Part shown: positions 53,286-61,651 of the stretch, piece after piece
How the letters are laid out: the number at the start of each line of letters is the position of its first letter
Numbering within the stretch: position 1 is the stretch's first letter
Assembly (NCBI RefSeq): GCF_000722875.1
Contig: NZ_JFHR01000014.1
Location: 1-64,000 of the forward strand
From: Sphingobium chlorophenolicum
GTDB taxonomy: Bacteria > Pseudomonadota > Alphaproteobacteria > Sphingomonadales > Sphingomonadaceae
Reading direction: 5' to 3'
DNA length: 64,000 nt
Notes under the pieces: generated by a model
What the model was told of the DNA's origin: nothing
Seen by the model: the letters and a program-made list of their open reading frames with translations, nothing else
Database searches by the model: none
Program-made: the position numbers and the translations under genes

Positions 53286-53786
53286 TCAGCGCAGATTCGC
53301 GAACTCGCCATAGCCGCCCTGGAAGAAGAGCAGCGGCTTGCCCGGCGTCTCCACTTCCAGCGCGATCACCCGGCCCAGCACGATATAATGGTCACCCGCC
53401 TCGTGCACCGCTTCGAGCTGGCAGTCGATCCAGGCCACCACCCCGTCCAGGATCGGCGATCCGTTGGCCGACACATGATGCGTCACGCCCGCGAACTTGT
53501 CGTTCCCGCCCTTGGCGGCGAATTGCTGGCAAAGCGGTTTTTGGTCGCTGGCGAGGATGTTGACGCAGAATTTCCCCGCTTTCTCGATCCGGGGCCAGCT
53601 TTGCGAATTTTTCGCCGGGAAGAAAGCGACAAGCGGCGGATCGAGCGAGACGGAGGTGAAGGAGCCGACCACCATGCCGGTCGGCGCCTGGCTGTCCTCC
53701 ACCGCCGTCACCACGCACACGCCAGTGGGATAATGGCCCAGCACCCGGCGAAAGGTGCCGCTGTCGAAGGCGACCGCTTCGCTCAT
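53286..53786 (-). CDS. Flavin reductase-like FMN-binding protein
   Basis: 166 residues. The flavin-reductase fold includes FRRVLGHYPTGVCVVTAVED, TGMVVGSFTSVSLDPPLVAFFPAKNSQSW, FCVNILASDQKPLCQQFA and DHYIVLGRVIALEV. Such proteins supply reduced FMN/FAD to monooxygenases. It is divergent from cofE with 169 bases between start codons. A functional tie to deazaflavin F420 is possible but not demonstrated; the family is generic. Confidence 0.88.
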   Translation of the reverse strand: MSEAVAFDSGTFRRVLGHYPTGVCVVTAVEDSQAPTGMVVGSFTSVSLDPPLVAFFPAKNSQSWPRIEKAGKFCVNILASDQKPLCQQFAAKGGNDKFAGVTHHVSANGSPILDGVVAWIDCQLEAVHEAGDHYIVLGRVIALEVETPGKPLLFFQGGYGEFANLR

Positions 53787-53955
53787 GCGCGCCCACGCCC
53801 GCGGCGGGGAAAAATATCGTCATTGATCATCATCGCTGTCCCTTTTCTCGACTTGGTGCGCCAGGGCAAGCAAATCCCGCTGATATGTCCATGAGTTTCC
53901 CTGTCCCGAAAATCGGAGCGCTACCTTAACAGGCCTTTGCGCGCTAAAGCATGGC

Positions 53956-54714
53956 ATGATCGCGATTCATCCCCTGTTTGATATTCCCGAAATCCGGACT
54001 GGCGACGATCTGGCGGCGGTGCTGCGCGACAGCCTGACCACGGCGGGCCTGTGGCCGCTGAAAAGCGGCGACGTGCTGGTCGTGACGCAGAAGATCATGT
54101 CCAAGGCGGAAGGGCGGATGGTCGACCTTTCTACCGTCCAGCCGGGGGAGGAAGCGGTGGAACTGGCCGCGACCACGCGCAAGGACGCCCGGCTGGTGGA
54201 ACTGGTGCTGCGCGAAAGCAGCGCCGTGGTGCGGGCGGTCCCCCATGTGCTGATCACCCGCCACCGGCTGGGCCATGTGATGGCGAATAGCGGCATCGAC
54301 CGGTCGAATATCGGGCCGGGGGAGGAAGAGCGGGCCTTGTTGCTGCCGGTCGATCCGGACCGGTCGGCACGGCAATTGCTGAATGCGCTGGCAGGCCCCG
54401 GCGCGGCCGGGATCGGCATCGTCGTTTCGGACAGTTTCGGACGCCCCTGGCGCCATGGCGTGGTGGGCGTCGCGATCGGCGCGGCGGGCCTGCCCGCGCT
54501 GGTGGACCGGCGCGGCGAAGAGGATCGCGACGGCCGACGGCTGGAGGTGACGCAGATCGCGCTGGCCGACCAGATCGCCACCGCCGCGACCCTGGCAACG
54601 GGCGAGGGCGCGGAAAGCGTGCCCGCCGCCCTGCTGCGCGGCCTGACCCTGCCCCTCGGCGAAGCAGGCGCGGCGGCGCTGGTCCGCCCGCTGGAAGAGG
54701 ATCTGTTCCGGTGA
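53956..54714 (+). CDS. cofE: Coenzyme F420-0:L-glutamate ligase
   Basis: 252 residues, the normal size of single-domain CofE. Signatures are LKSGDVLVVTQKIMSKAEGRMVDL, ESSAVVRAVPHVLITRHRLGHVMANSGIDRSNIG and GIGIVVSDSFGRPWRHGVVGVAIGAAGLPALVDRRGEEDRDGR. CofE attaches glutamates to F420-0 using GTP and metal ions. The stop overlaps the GTG start of cofD (GTGA). It is the first gene of a coupled cofE-cofD-cofC cassette, unusual in a sphingomonad window otherwise full of housekeeping genes. Confidence 0.92.
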   Translation: MIAIHPLFDIPEIRTGDDLAAVLRDSLTTAGLWPLKSGDVLVVTQKIMSKAEGRMVDLSTVQPGEEAVELAATTRKDARLVELVLRESSAVVRAVPHVLITRHRLGHVMANSGIDRSNIGPGEEERALLLPVDPDRSARQLLNALAGPGAAGIGIVVSDSFGRPWRHGVVGVAIGAAGLPALVDRRGEEDRDGRRLEVTQIALADQIATAATLATGEGAESVPAALLRGLTLPLGEAGAAALVRPLEEDLFR

Positions 54715-55646
54715 GCGGCCGCATCGTCGTGCTGACGGGCGGCGTCGGCGGCGCCAAGCTGGTGCTGGGGCTGATGCAGGTCCGCCCGCCGCAGGACGTC
54801 ACCGCCATCGTCAACACCGGCGATGATTTCCGCCATCTGGGCCTGGCGATCTCCCCCGATATCGACACTTTGCTCTATACCCTGTCGGGCAAGGCCAATG
54901 CCGCGCAGGGTTGGGGGCGGGAGGGCGAGACGTGGAGCTTCATGGACGCGCTCAAATCGTTGGGCGGGGAGGATTGGTTCCTGCTGGGCGACGGCGACAT
55001 GGCGCTGCATGCGCTGCGCTCGCATCTGTTGGCGTCGGGTGAGACCTTGAGCACGGTGACGGCGCGTTTTGCGGCGGCCTGGGGCCTTGACCTCAAAATT
55101 TTGCCGATGAGCGACGATAGCGTCGCCACCCATGTGTCGACCGATGAAGGCGACCTGCCCTTCCAGCGCTATTTCGTCGAGCGGCGCTGCGTCCCGGCGG
55201 TCCGGGCGATCCGCTTCGAAGGCGCGGACACGGCGCGCCTCGCCCCCGGCGTGGTTGAGGCGATCGCCGATCCCGAAACTCGCGCCATATTGATCGCACC
55301 GTCCAATCCCTGGCTGAGCGTCGACCCGATTCTGGCGGTTCCCGGAATGCGGGAAGCGCTAAAGGCTGCCAGCGCGCCCGTCGTCGCCGTCTCCCCCATC
55401 GTCGGCGGGCAGGCGGTCAAGGGACCGACCGCCAAGCTGATGGGCGAACTTGGCCTCGCCGTCACCAACCGGGCCATTGCAGCCCATTATGCCGGGATCA
55501 TCGACGGGCTGCTGGTCGATGAACGCGATGGCGGCGAAGGACTGGATATTCCCCATGCCGTAACCGACACGCTGATGAAGACGCTGGACGACCGCGCCAG
55601 AGTGGCGCGGGCGGCGCTCGATCTGGCCGAACGGATCGCCGGTTGA
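54711..55646 (+). CDS. cofD: 2-phospho-L-lactate (or phosphoenolpyruvate) transferase CofD
   Basis: 311 residues from GTG 54711. The N-terminus IVVLTGGVGGAKLVLGLMQV and the VNTGDDFRHLGLAISPDIDTLLYTLSG segment are diagnostic of CofD. Later blocks are LDLKILPMSDDSVATHVSTDEGDLPFQRYFVERRC, LIAPSNPWLSVDPILAVPG and VSPIVGGQAVKGPTAKLM. It transfers the phospho-acyl moiety from the GDP-activated donor to Fo, forming (dehydro)F420-0. Which acid it uses cannot be read from the sequence. Confidence 0.94.
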   Translation: MSGRIVVLTGGVGGAKLVLGLMQVRPPQDVTAIVNTGDDFRHLGLAISPDIDTLLYTLSGKANAAQGWGREGETWSFMDALKSLGGEDWFLLGDGDMALHALRSHLLASGETLSTVTARFAAAWGLDLKILPMSDDSVATHVSTDEGDLPFQRYFVERRCVPAVRAIRFEGADTARLAPGVVEAIADPETRAILIAPSNPWLSVDPILAVPGMREALKAASAPVVAVSPIVGGQAVKGPTAKLMGELGLAVTNRAIAAHYAGIIDGLLVDERDGGEGLDIPHAVTDTLMKTLDDRARVARAALDLAERIAG

Positions 55647-55651
55647 CGGCC

Positions 55652-56230
55652 ATGAACTGCTGGATCGTCATTCCGGTCAAGGCGCCCGCCGCCTGCAAGA
55701 CGCGGCTGGCGCCTGTGCTGGACGAAGCGGGGCGGCGCGATCTGGTGGCGAAAATGCTGCACCGGACAGTGACGGCGGCGGCGAAGGCGGTTGGGATGGA
55801 GCGGCTGCGGCTGCTCGGCCCTTCGCGGCATGGATTGCCGGAGAGCGTGGGCTTGCTCGGCGATCCGGGCGGCGGCCTCAATCCTGCGGCGGCGAGCGCC
55901 CGCGACGCGGCGCTGGCGGCGGGAATCGAGCGGCTGCTGTTTCTCTCCGCCGACCTGCCACTGGTGGAGGCGGCGGATGTGGCGGCGCTGCTGGATGCTC
56001 CCGGCATCGCGGTCGCCCCCGATCTTCCCGGACAGGGCACCAACGCCCTGTCACTGCCCCTGCCGCAAGCGGCGGGTTTCCAGTTCCATTATGGTCAGGG
56101 CAGTTTCGCGGCGCATCGGGCGGAAGCGGATCGGCTGGGCCTGCCCTTCTCGGCAATCGTGCGAGGGGGCCTGGGCTTTGACATCGACCAACCGGGCGAT
56201 CTGGCCGATTGGGAACGGCGCGCACCTTAG
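55652..56230 (+). CDS. cofC: 2-phospho-L-lactate guanylyltransferase CofC
   Basis: 192 residues from ATG 55652 (MNCWIVIPVKAPAACKTRLAPVL); a TTG at 55643 overlapping the cofD stop is also possible. The nucleotidyltransferase motifs PVKAPAACKTRLAPVLDEAGRRDLV, FLSADLPLVEAADVAALL and NALSLPLPQAAGFQFHYGQGSFAAHRAEA are typical of CofC. It activates phospholactate, PEP or phosphoglycerate with GTP for CofD. It is the last gene of the cassette, followed by a family A repeat. The Fo-synthase genes cofG/cofH are not in this window. Confidence 0.92.
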   Translation: MNCWIVIPVKAPAACKTRLAPVLDEAGRRDLVAKMLHRTVTAAAKAVGMERLRLLGPSRHGLPESVGLLGDPGGGLNPAAASARDAALAAGIERLLFLSADLPLVEAADVAALLDAPGIAVAPDLPGQGTNALSLPLPQAAGFQFHYGQGSFAAHRAEADRLGLPFSAIVRGGLGFDIDQPGDLADWERRAP

Positions 56231-56246
56231 GGAAGCTCGCCCCACC

Positions 56247-56390
56247 AAATCCTCCCTACGCGCAGCGTGGGGAGGGGGACCGCCGCTGAGCGGTGGTGGA
56301 GGGGAAATTCGGAGGTCGTGCCCGTTCCCCTCCACCAGCCTTCGGCCGGTCCCCCTCCCCATCTCTCGATGGGGAGGAATAGGAGAGGTT
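56247..56390. repeat. Composite palindromic repeat, family A (long form)
   Basis: It starts aaatcctccctacgcgcagc and ends cgatggggaggaataggaga, with the internal cgccgctgagcggtggtgga and tccaccagccttcggccggt arms. It separates cofC from the convergent RTX gene. Confidence 0.85.
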
Positions 56391-56397
56391 CTGCGCC

Positions 56398-59300
56398 TTA
56401 AATGAAGCTGCTGGAATCCACTCCCGTCAGAGTGTTGACCCCCAGCAGCAGCACGCTTTGTTCGAACGCTCCGTCGCCATTGGCGTCGTAGAAGACCCAG
56501 CCGTCGGTTGTCCCGGCGACGAAGGTCACATGGTTGACCCCGGCGGTCGTGTTGGCCGCCGCCAGAGCGTCGGCGAAAATATTGGTGGCGATCGCCTTCT
56601 CGGCATAATCGACAGCGGGCAGGGAGCCGTTCAGGAAATCGAGGTCGATGCGGTCGCCCTCACTCGCCTTGAAATCCGTGATCCGGTCGTAGCTTGCCGT
56701 GTTGAGTGTCGTGTCGCCCCGGTTGAAGACGAACATGTCCGCCTCCGTCCCGCCGGTCAGCGTATCCTTGCCCGCGCCGCCGATCAGCACATCGTTGCCC
56801 GCGCCGCCCTTCAGCGTGTCGCCCGCCGCGCCGCCGTCCAGCAGGTCGTTGCCCGCGCCGCCGTCCAGACTGTCCTGCCCATCCTCGCCATAGAGCCGGT
56901 CGTCGCCCGCATTGCCCAGCATGGTGTCGTTGCCCAGCCCGCCCCAAAGGCCGTTATTGCCGCTGTTGCCGGTGATGGTGTTGGCAAGGTCGTTGCCGGT
57001 TCCGTCGATATTGTCGATGCCGGTCAGGGTCAGCTTCTCGATCTCGGCGGCCAGTTTGTAGCTGACCGAAGCGTTCACCTGATCGGTGCCGCCCCCGGCC
57101 AGTTCGAAGATCAGGTCGTCATTGGCGCTGTCGCCATCATCGGACCAACTGTCGACGATATAGCTGTCGTCCCCGCCGCCGCCGGTCATGCTGTCCGCGC
57201 CGCTGCCGCCATCCAGATAATCATTGCCCAGCCCGCCCGTCAGCACGTCATTGCCGTCGCCGCCGAACAGATTGTCGTTATCGTCCCCGCCGTCCAGCAT
57301 GTCGTTGCCGCCCAAGCCGTAGAGGATGTCGGCGCCCGCGCCGCCGGAAAGCATGTTCGCCGCGTCATTGCCGGTGATATTGTTGGCCAGATCGTTGCCA
57401 AAGCCGTTGATCGCCGCCGCGCCGGTCAGAACCAGCTTCTCCACATTGGCGGCCAGGCGATAGCTGACCGAGGCATAGACGAGGTCGCTGCCCCCGCCCG
57501 CCAGTTCGATCACCTGATCGTCATTCCCGGCAAAGCCGTCGTCCGAATAAGTGTCGACATAGAAGATGTCGTTGCCCGCGCCGCCATCCATATAATCGGC
57601 GCCTGCCCCGCCATCGATGGTGTCGTTGCCCGCCAGCGCATAGATGGTGTCGTTGAGCGCGGTGGTCTGATAGGCGAGCACGCTGGTCGTCGGGCTGATA
57701 CTGTTGTTGCCGGAGGAACCGGTGATGGTCCTGCCCCCCTCCGCCACGTCGGTGACGGTGATGGACAGCATCTGGTCGTCGACATTGCTGCCGTCGGTCG
57801 CGCGGACCATGACCTGATAGACGCCGTCGCCATCGGCATCGAGGCGGTTTTCGAAATCCGGCGGGTTGATGAAGGACAGCGCGCCCGTCACCGCGTCTAT
57901 GATGAAGAGCGCCGCGTCGGCTCCGCCCGATATGGCGTAGGTCGGCGTCGTGCCGTCCGCATCGGCGGCCGCGACGACGGTCACGGCGCTCGCATTTTCC
58001 GCCATGCTGACCGTTGCCGTCGTGCCGCCTCCATTGGAGGTGATGACCGGGGCGTTGTCGTTCGTATTGGTGACCGTGATCGCCAGCGTCTGCGCGACGC
58101 TGGTGGCGCCGTCGCTGGCGCTGACGATGACATTGTAGATGCGGTCGCCATCGCTGTCGTCGGGCGCTTCATAATCGGGCGCGTTGATGAAGGAGAGCGC
58201 GCCGGTCACAGCGTCTATGGCGAAGAGTGCCGCGTCCGCCCCGCCGCTGATCGTATAGCTGAGCGTCGCGCCGTCGGCGTCGCTGGCCTGTATCGTGGCG
58301 GCCAGCAGGCTGTTTTCCGCCACCGACAGGGCTGTGGAGGCCGCCCCGCCATAGGAGGTCAGCACCGGCGCATTGTCGTTGAGATTGGCAATGGTGACAG
58401 CCAGCGTCTGCTGGTCCGTGTTGCTGCCGTCGCTGGCCTGCACGATCACGTCATAGACATTGTCGCTATTGGCGTCGGCGCGGGCTTCATAATCGGGCGC
58501 GTTGATGAAGGAGAGCGCGCCGGTGACCGCATCGATGGCGAAGAGCGCCGCATCCGCCCCGCCGACTATCGCATAGGCGATTGATGGTCCGTCCGCGTCG
58601 GTCGCCGTCACCGTCGTCACGGCGGTCGCATTCTCATCGACCATGATCGCCGCCGCAGCGCCGCCGCCGTTGGAGGTGATGACCGGGGCTGCTCCGTCCG
58701 GCACGTCGTTCACGGTCACCGACAGCGCTTGCGTATCCACCCCGCCATTGCCGTCATTGGCGGCGACGATCACATGATAGACATTGTCGCCATCGGCATC
58801 GGCCGGACTTTCGAAATTGGGCGCGGCGATGAAGCGCAACTCGCCCGTCGCCGCGTCTATGGCGAACAGGGCGGCGTCGTCGCCGCCGACGATGGAGAAG
58901 CCGACAGTCTGCCCGGCGTCCGTATCGGTCGCGGTGACGGTGGTGACCGCCGTGCCATTCTCATCGACGGCCAGCGCGGCAGTAGCGCCGCCGCCGTTGG
59001 AGGTGATGACCGGCGGCGCGTTCAATGCCGTCGAGGACGTCGTCATGTCCGCGAACTGGAAGAATTCGACATTGCGGATCGTCTTGCTGCCCTCCGGCGA
59101 TCCGGCGCGCTGGTCGACCGCGATGAAGCTACCGTCGGTTTGCAGGGTAAAGATATAATCCATCCGGTTGCCGGAAAAGACGACGGTGTCGATATCGCCG
59201 CTGCCGTCGATCACGTCGTTGCCCGCGCCCGCAAGGATCGTGTCGTTGCCCGCGCCGCCATGCATATAGTCGTTGCCGTCGCCGCCATCGAGCAGGTCGT

Positions 59301-60135
59301 CGCCCGTGCCGCCATAAAGTTCGTCGCTGCCCGCGCCGCCATAGAGCCGGTCGTTGCCCGCATCGCCGTTCAGCGTGTCGTTGCTGTTGGTGTCGGCGTC
59401 GTCGCCATAGAGAATATCGTTGCCGCTGCCGCCCGACAGATTGTCGCCGCCCGCCTGGCCGTAGAGGATGTCGTCGTCATCGCCGCCGGTCATCCTGTCG
59501 CTGCCCCGGCCGCCATAGAGGATGTCGTTGCCCGTGCCGCCGTCGATCACGTCGTCCCCGGCGATGCCGTTGAAGCCCAGATCGTCGCCATAGAGCAGGT
59601 CGTTGCCCGCCCCGCCGGAAATAGTGTCGCCGCCGCGCCAGCCGAAGATGATGTCGTCGCCTGCGTCGCCCTGCAGATTGTCCTTGCCCGCGCCGCCGAT
59701 GATGACGTCGTTGCCCAGACCCGCCTGGACCAGCACGTCCTTGGCATAATCGACGCCGCCCGCGCCGTGCGCCGTCAGGTCGATAATGTCGTCGCCATCG
59801 CCCAGCCAGAATTGCTCGATATTGTCGAAGCTGCCGAAGCCGCCGGATATCGCGCCATTGTTGTAGAAGATCGCATCGGACAGATTGGACCCGTAGATGA
59901 CGTCCGTTCCCGTGCCGCCCATCAGCATGTCCATGGAAATCTGGATATTCATCGCGGCCAGTTGATAGGCCGCACCGCCGCCGGTCAGGATCGCGGAATT
60001 CCACACAAGCTGCGCCAGCACCGCGTCGGGACGCACCATGTCCAGATTGGCGAGTCGGGTGAAGGCGAAGAACTGGTCTTTTTCATTACCAGCTATGATG
60101 GTCTGACTGCCCAACGCGTTGAAATAATTCGCCAT
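56398..60135 (-). CDS. Large RTX protein with four cadherin-like repeats (type I secreted)
   Basis: 1245 residues without an N-terminal signal peptide. A short N-terminal region is followed by a first RTX block (about 75-320; GGAGNDLLYGDD, GGTGNDILYGG type nonapeptides that bind calcium). Four cadherin-like repeats of about 105 residues follow (about 375-800; each begins APVITSNGGG or APVLTSYGG, with GGADAALFAIDAVTGALSFI and a calcium-type DADG). A second RTX block (about 800-1130) and a C-terminal type I secretion region (NTLTGVDSSSFI end) complete it. It is probably a secreted adhesin or surface-layer-like protein. No adjacent type I transporter is in the window. Confidence 0.9.
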   Translation of the reverse strand: MANYFNALGSQTIIAGNEKDQFFAFTRLANLDMVRPDAVLAQLVWNSAILTGGGAAYQLAAMNIQISMDMLMGGTGTDVIYGSNLSDAIFYNNGAISGGFGSFDNIEQFWLGDGDDIIDLTAHGAGGVDYAKDVLVQAGLGNDVIIGGAGKDNLQGDAGDDIIFGWRGGDTISGGAGNDLLYGDDLGFNGIAGDDVIDGGTGNDILYGGRGSDRMTGGDDDDILYGQAGGDNLSGGSGNDILYGDDADTNSNDTLNGDAGNDRLYGGAGSDELYGGTGDDLLDGGDGNDYMHGGAGNDTILAGAGNDVIDGSGDIDTVVFSGNRMDYIFTLQTDGSFIAVDQRAGSPEGSKTIRNVEFFQFADMTTSSTALNAPPVITSNGGGATAALAVDENGTAVTTVTATDTDAGQTVGFSIVGGDDAALFAIDAATGELRFIAAPNFESPADADGDNVYHVIVAANDGNGGVDTQALSVTVNDVPDGAAPVITSNGGGAAAAIMVDENATAVTTVTATDADGPSIAYAIVGGADAALFAIDAVTGALSFINAPDYEARADANSDNVYDVIVQASDGSNTDQQTLAVTIANLNDNAPVLTSYGGAASTALSVAENSLLAATIQASDADGATLSYTISGGADAALFAIDAVTGALSFINAPDYEAPDDSDGDRIYNVIVSASDGATSVAQTLAITVTNTNDNAPVITSNGGGTTATVSMAENASAVTVVAAADADGTTPTYAISGGADAALFIIDAVTGALSFINPPDFENRLDADGDGVYQVMVRATDGSNVDDQMLSITVTDVAEGGRTITGSSGNNSISPTTSVLAYQTTALNDTIYALAGNDTIDGGAGADYMDGGAGNDIFYVDTYSDDGFAGNDDQVIELAGGGSDLVYASVSYRLAANVEKLVLTGAAAINGFGNDLANNITGNDAANMLSGGAGADILYGLGGNDMLDGGDDNDNLFGGDGNDVLTGGLGNDYLDGGSGADSMTGGGGDDSYIVDSWSDDGDSANDDLIFELAGGGTDQVNASVSYKLAAEIEKLTLTGIDNIDGTGNDLANTITGNSGNNGLWGGLGNDTMLGNAGDDRLYGEDGQDSLDGGAGNDLLDGGAAGDTLKGGAGNDVLIGGAGKDTLTGGTEADMFVFNRGDTTLNTASYDRITDFKASEGDRIDLDFLNGSLPAVDYAEKAIATNIFADALAAANTTAGVNHVTFVAGTTDGWVFYDANGDGAFEQSVLLLGVNTLTGVDSSSFI

Positions 60136-60329
60136 GCTTGCCCCCTGTCAGCGTCCTTGTGAAAGGTCGCAAAGCTTTAACTGTAATTGGCGCCGGGGCG
60201 GTGGGGGCATCGGGATAATGCTTACTCCATCGGGAGTGCGCCGATGGGTGTAGCGGTGTTCATTCGGGTTTGATGACGTCCTGTCTTCGCAGGAAGGGTG
60301 GGTGGATTGGGTGGAGAGCGGACATCGCC

Positions 60330-60464
60330 AAATCCTCCCCATCATTAGATGGGGAGGGGGACCATGCGGAGCATGGTGGAGGGGAAGTTCGGAGGTCGTG
60401 CCCCTTTCCCCTCCACCAGCCTTCGGCCGGTCCCCCTCCCCACGCTGCGCGTAGGGAGGATTTA
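60330..60464. repeat. Composite palindromic repeat, family A (inverted long form)
   Basis: It starts aatcctccccatcattagat and ends cgctgcgcgtagggaggatt, so it is reversed relative to the copies at 21151, 40818, 41463 and 56247. The RTX gene is therefore flanked on both sides by family A copies in opposite orientation. In the 349-base gap 60136-60484 I otherwise see only the RTX gene leader and a short repeat core (cctgtcttcgcagg, 60281-60294). Confidence 0.85.
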
Positions 60465-60484
60465 TTGCCGAAGCCGACCGCCGA

Positions 60485-61651
60485 TCATGGCCGCAGCGCT
60501 TCGTAGATCGCGCTGACCTGGGCGGCATGGGCGGCTTCGCTGAAGCGGCTGCGCGCATCGGCCTGCGCCGCCAGCGCCATGGGCCGGGCGTCTCCCAGGC
60601 CATCGCAAGCCAGCGCCAGGGCATCCGCATCGTCCGGCTCCACCAATAGGCCCAGACCTCCCTCCAGCGCCTCGATATTGCCGCCGGAGCGGGCCGCGAC
60701 GATGGGCGTGCCGACCAGCATCGCCTCCACCAGCGTCCGTCCGAACGGCTCGCCCACAGCGGGGACGACAAGCTGGTCGCAGGCGGCGATCCAGAAGGGG
60801 CCGGGCGTACGATAGCCCATCAGCTTCACCCGGTCCCCGACGCCCTTGTCCGCGATCCGCCTGCGCAGCGCCACATCCATGGCGGGCAGGCGCGCCTCCC
60901 CGAACATCAGGCCCATGACGGGGCGAGCGGTCATCGCCCGCAGCCGCGCGATCATGTCGACGAACAGCAAGGGGCGCTTTCTTGGCACGAAAGCCCCGAA
61001 ATAGCCCAGAAGAAGCGTGTCCGGCGCTACCCCCAATTCGCGGACCAGCGCGTCGCGAGCCTTGGCCCGGTCCACCTCCAGGCCGGTGTCGAAGGGGCTG
61101 TGCACCACCGACGCCCGGTTCCGCGCCGACCATATCCCCGCAGGCGGCAGCGCGAAGGAGGATACCGCCAGCACCCGGTGGGCGAGGGCAGGGGCCAACA
61201 GGCGCAGGCCCAGCGCCGTGGGATCGCCGCGATGGTGCCAGATCAGCTTTGCCCCGGCCAGCCGCGCCGCCAGCGCCCAGTTGGCGCTGCTCCGCCCGTC
61301 GTTGATGTGGACGATGTCGATCCGGTTGCGTCGCAGGAAGCGCGCGCGGGGCAGCACGCCCGTCAGCGTGCGCCCGAATTTCCGCAGGGTGAAGGCCTCC
61401 CCCGGCACGAACAGGGCCTGGGCGGCGGGATCGTCCATCCGCTCATGCCCGGCGAAGAAATTGGCGATCATGCCGTCGGGCACTTCGGTGACGATGATCG
61501 GCCGGTAGAGCGCCGGATCGAGATGCGCCATCAGCCCCCGCACCGAAATATGGCTGCCGCCGATACTGTCCCCGGAAAAGGGAAAACAGATGCGCAGGCG
61601 GCTATCGTGCGCCGCGTCGGCGGATTTCAGCCGGGGCAGGGGCGCGTTCAT
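60485..61651 (-). CDS. GT4-type glycosyltransferase
   Basis: 388 residues, GT-B fold. The N-terminal half has RICFPFSGDSIGGSHISVRGLMAHL (Gly-rich loop) and IDIVHINDGRSSANWALAARLAGAKLIWHHRG. The C-terminal donor-binding half has LLGYFGAFVPRKRPLLFVDMIARL, KLMGYR and VPAVGEPFGRTLVEAMLVGTPIVAARSGG with the EX7E motif. It probably adds a sugar during polysaccharide or glycolipid synthesis; donor and acceptor are unknown. Its start overlaps the stop of the lyase-like gene by 4 bases (ATGA). Confidence 0.9.
   Translation of the reverse strand: MNAPLPRLKSADAAHDSRLRICFPFSGDSIGGSHISVRGLMAHLDPALYRPIIVTEVPDGMIANFFAGHERMDDPAAQALFVPGEAFTLRKFGRTLTGVLPRARFLRRNRIDIVHINDGRSSANWALAARLAGAKLIWHHRGDPTALGLRLLAPALAHRVLAVSSFALPPAGIWSARNRASVVHSPFDTGLEVDRAKARDALVRELGVAPDTLLLGYFGAFVPRKRPLLFVDMIARLRAMTARPVMGLMFGEARLPAMDVALRRRIADKGVGDRVKLMGYRTPGPFWIAACDQLVVPAVGEPFGRTLVEAMLVGTPIVAARSGGNIEALEGGLGLLVEPDDADALALACDGLGDARPMALAAQADARSRFSEAAHAAQVSAIYEALRP

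Noticed and set aside
56458-60162. Long plus-strand frames opposite the RTX gene (708 and 477 codons)
   Set aside because: They mirror the repetitive RTX/cadherin coding sequence and consist of Val/Ala/Asp/Arg periodic residues with no function signal.
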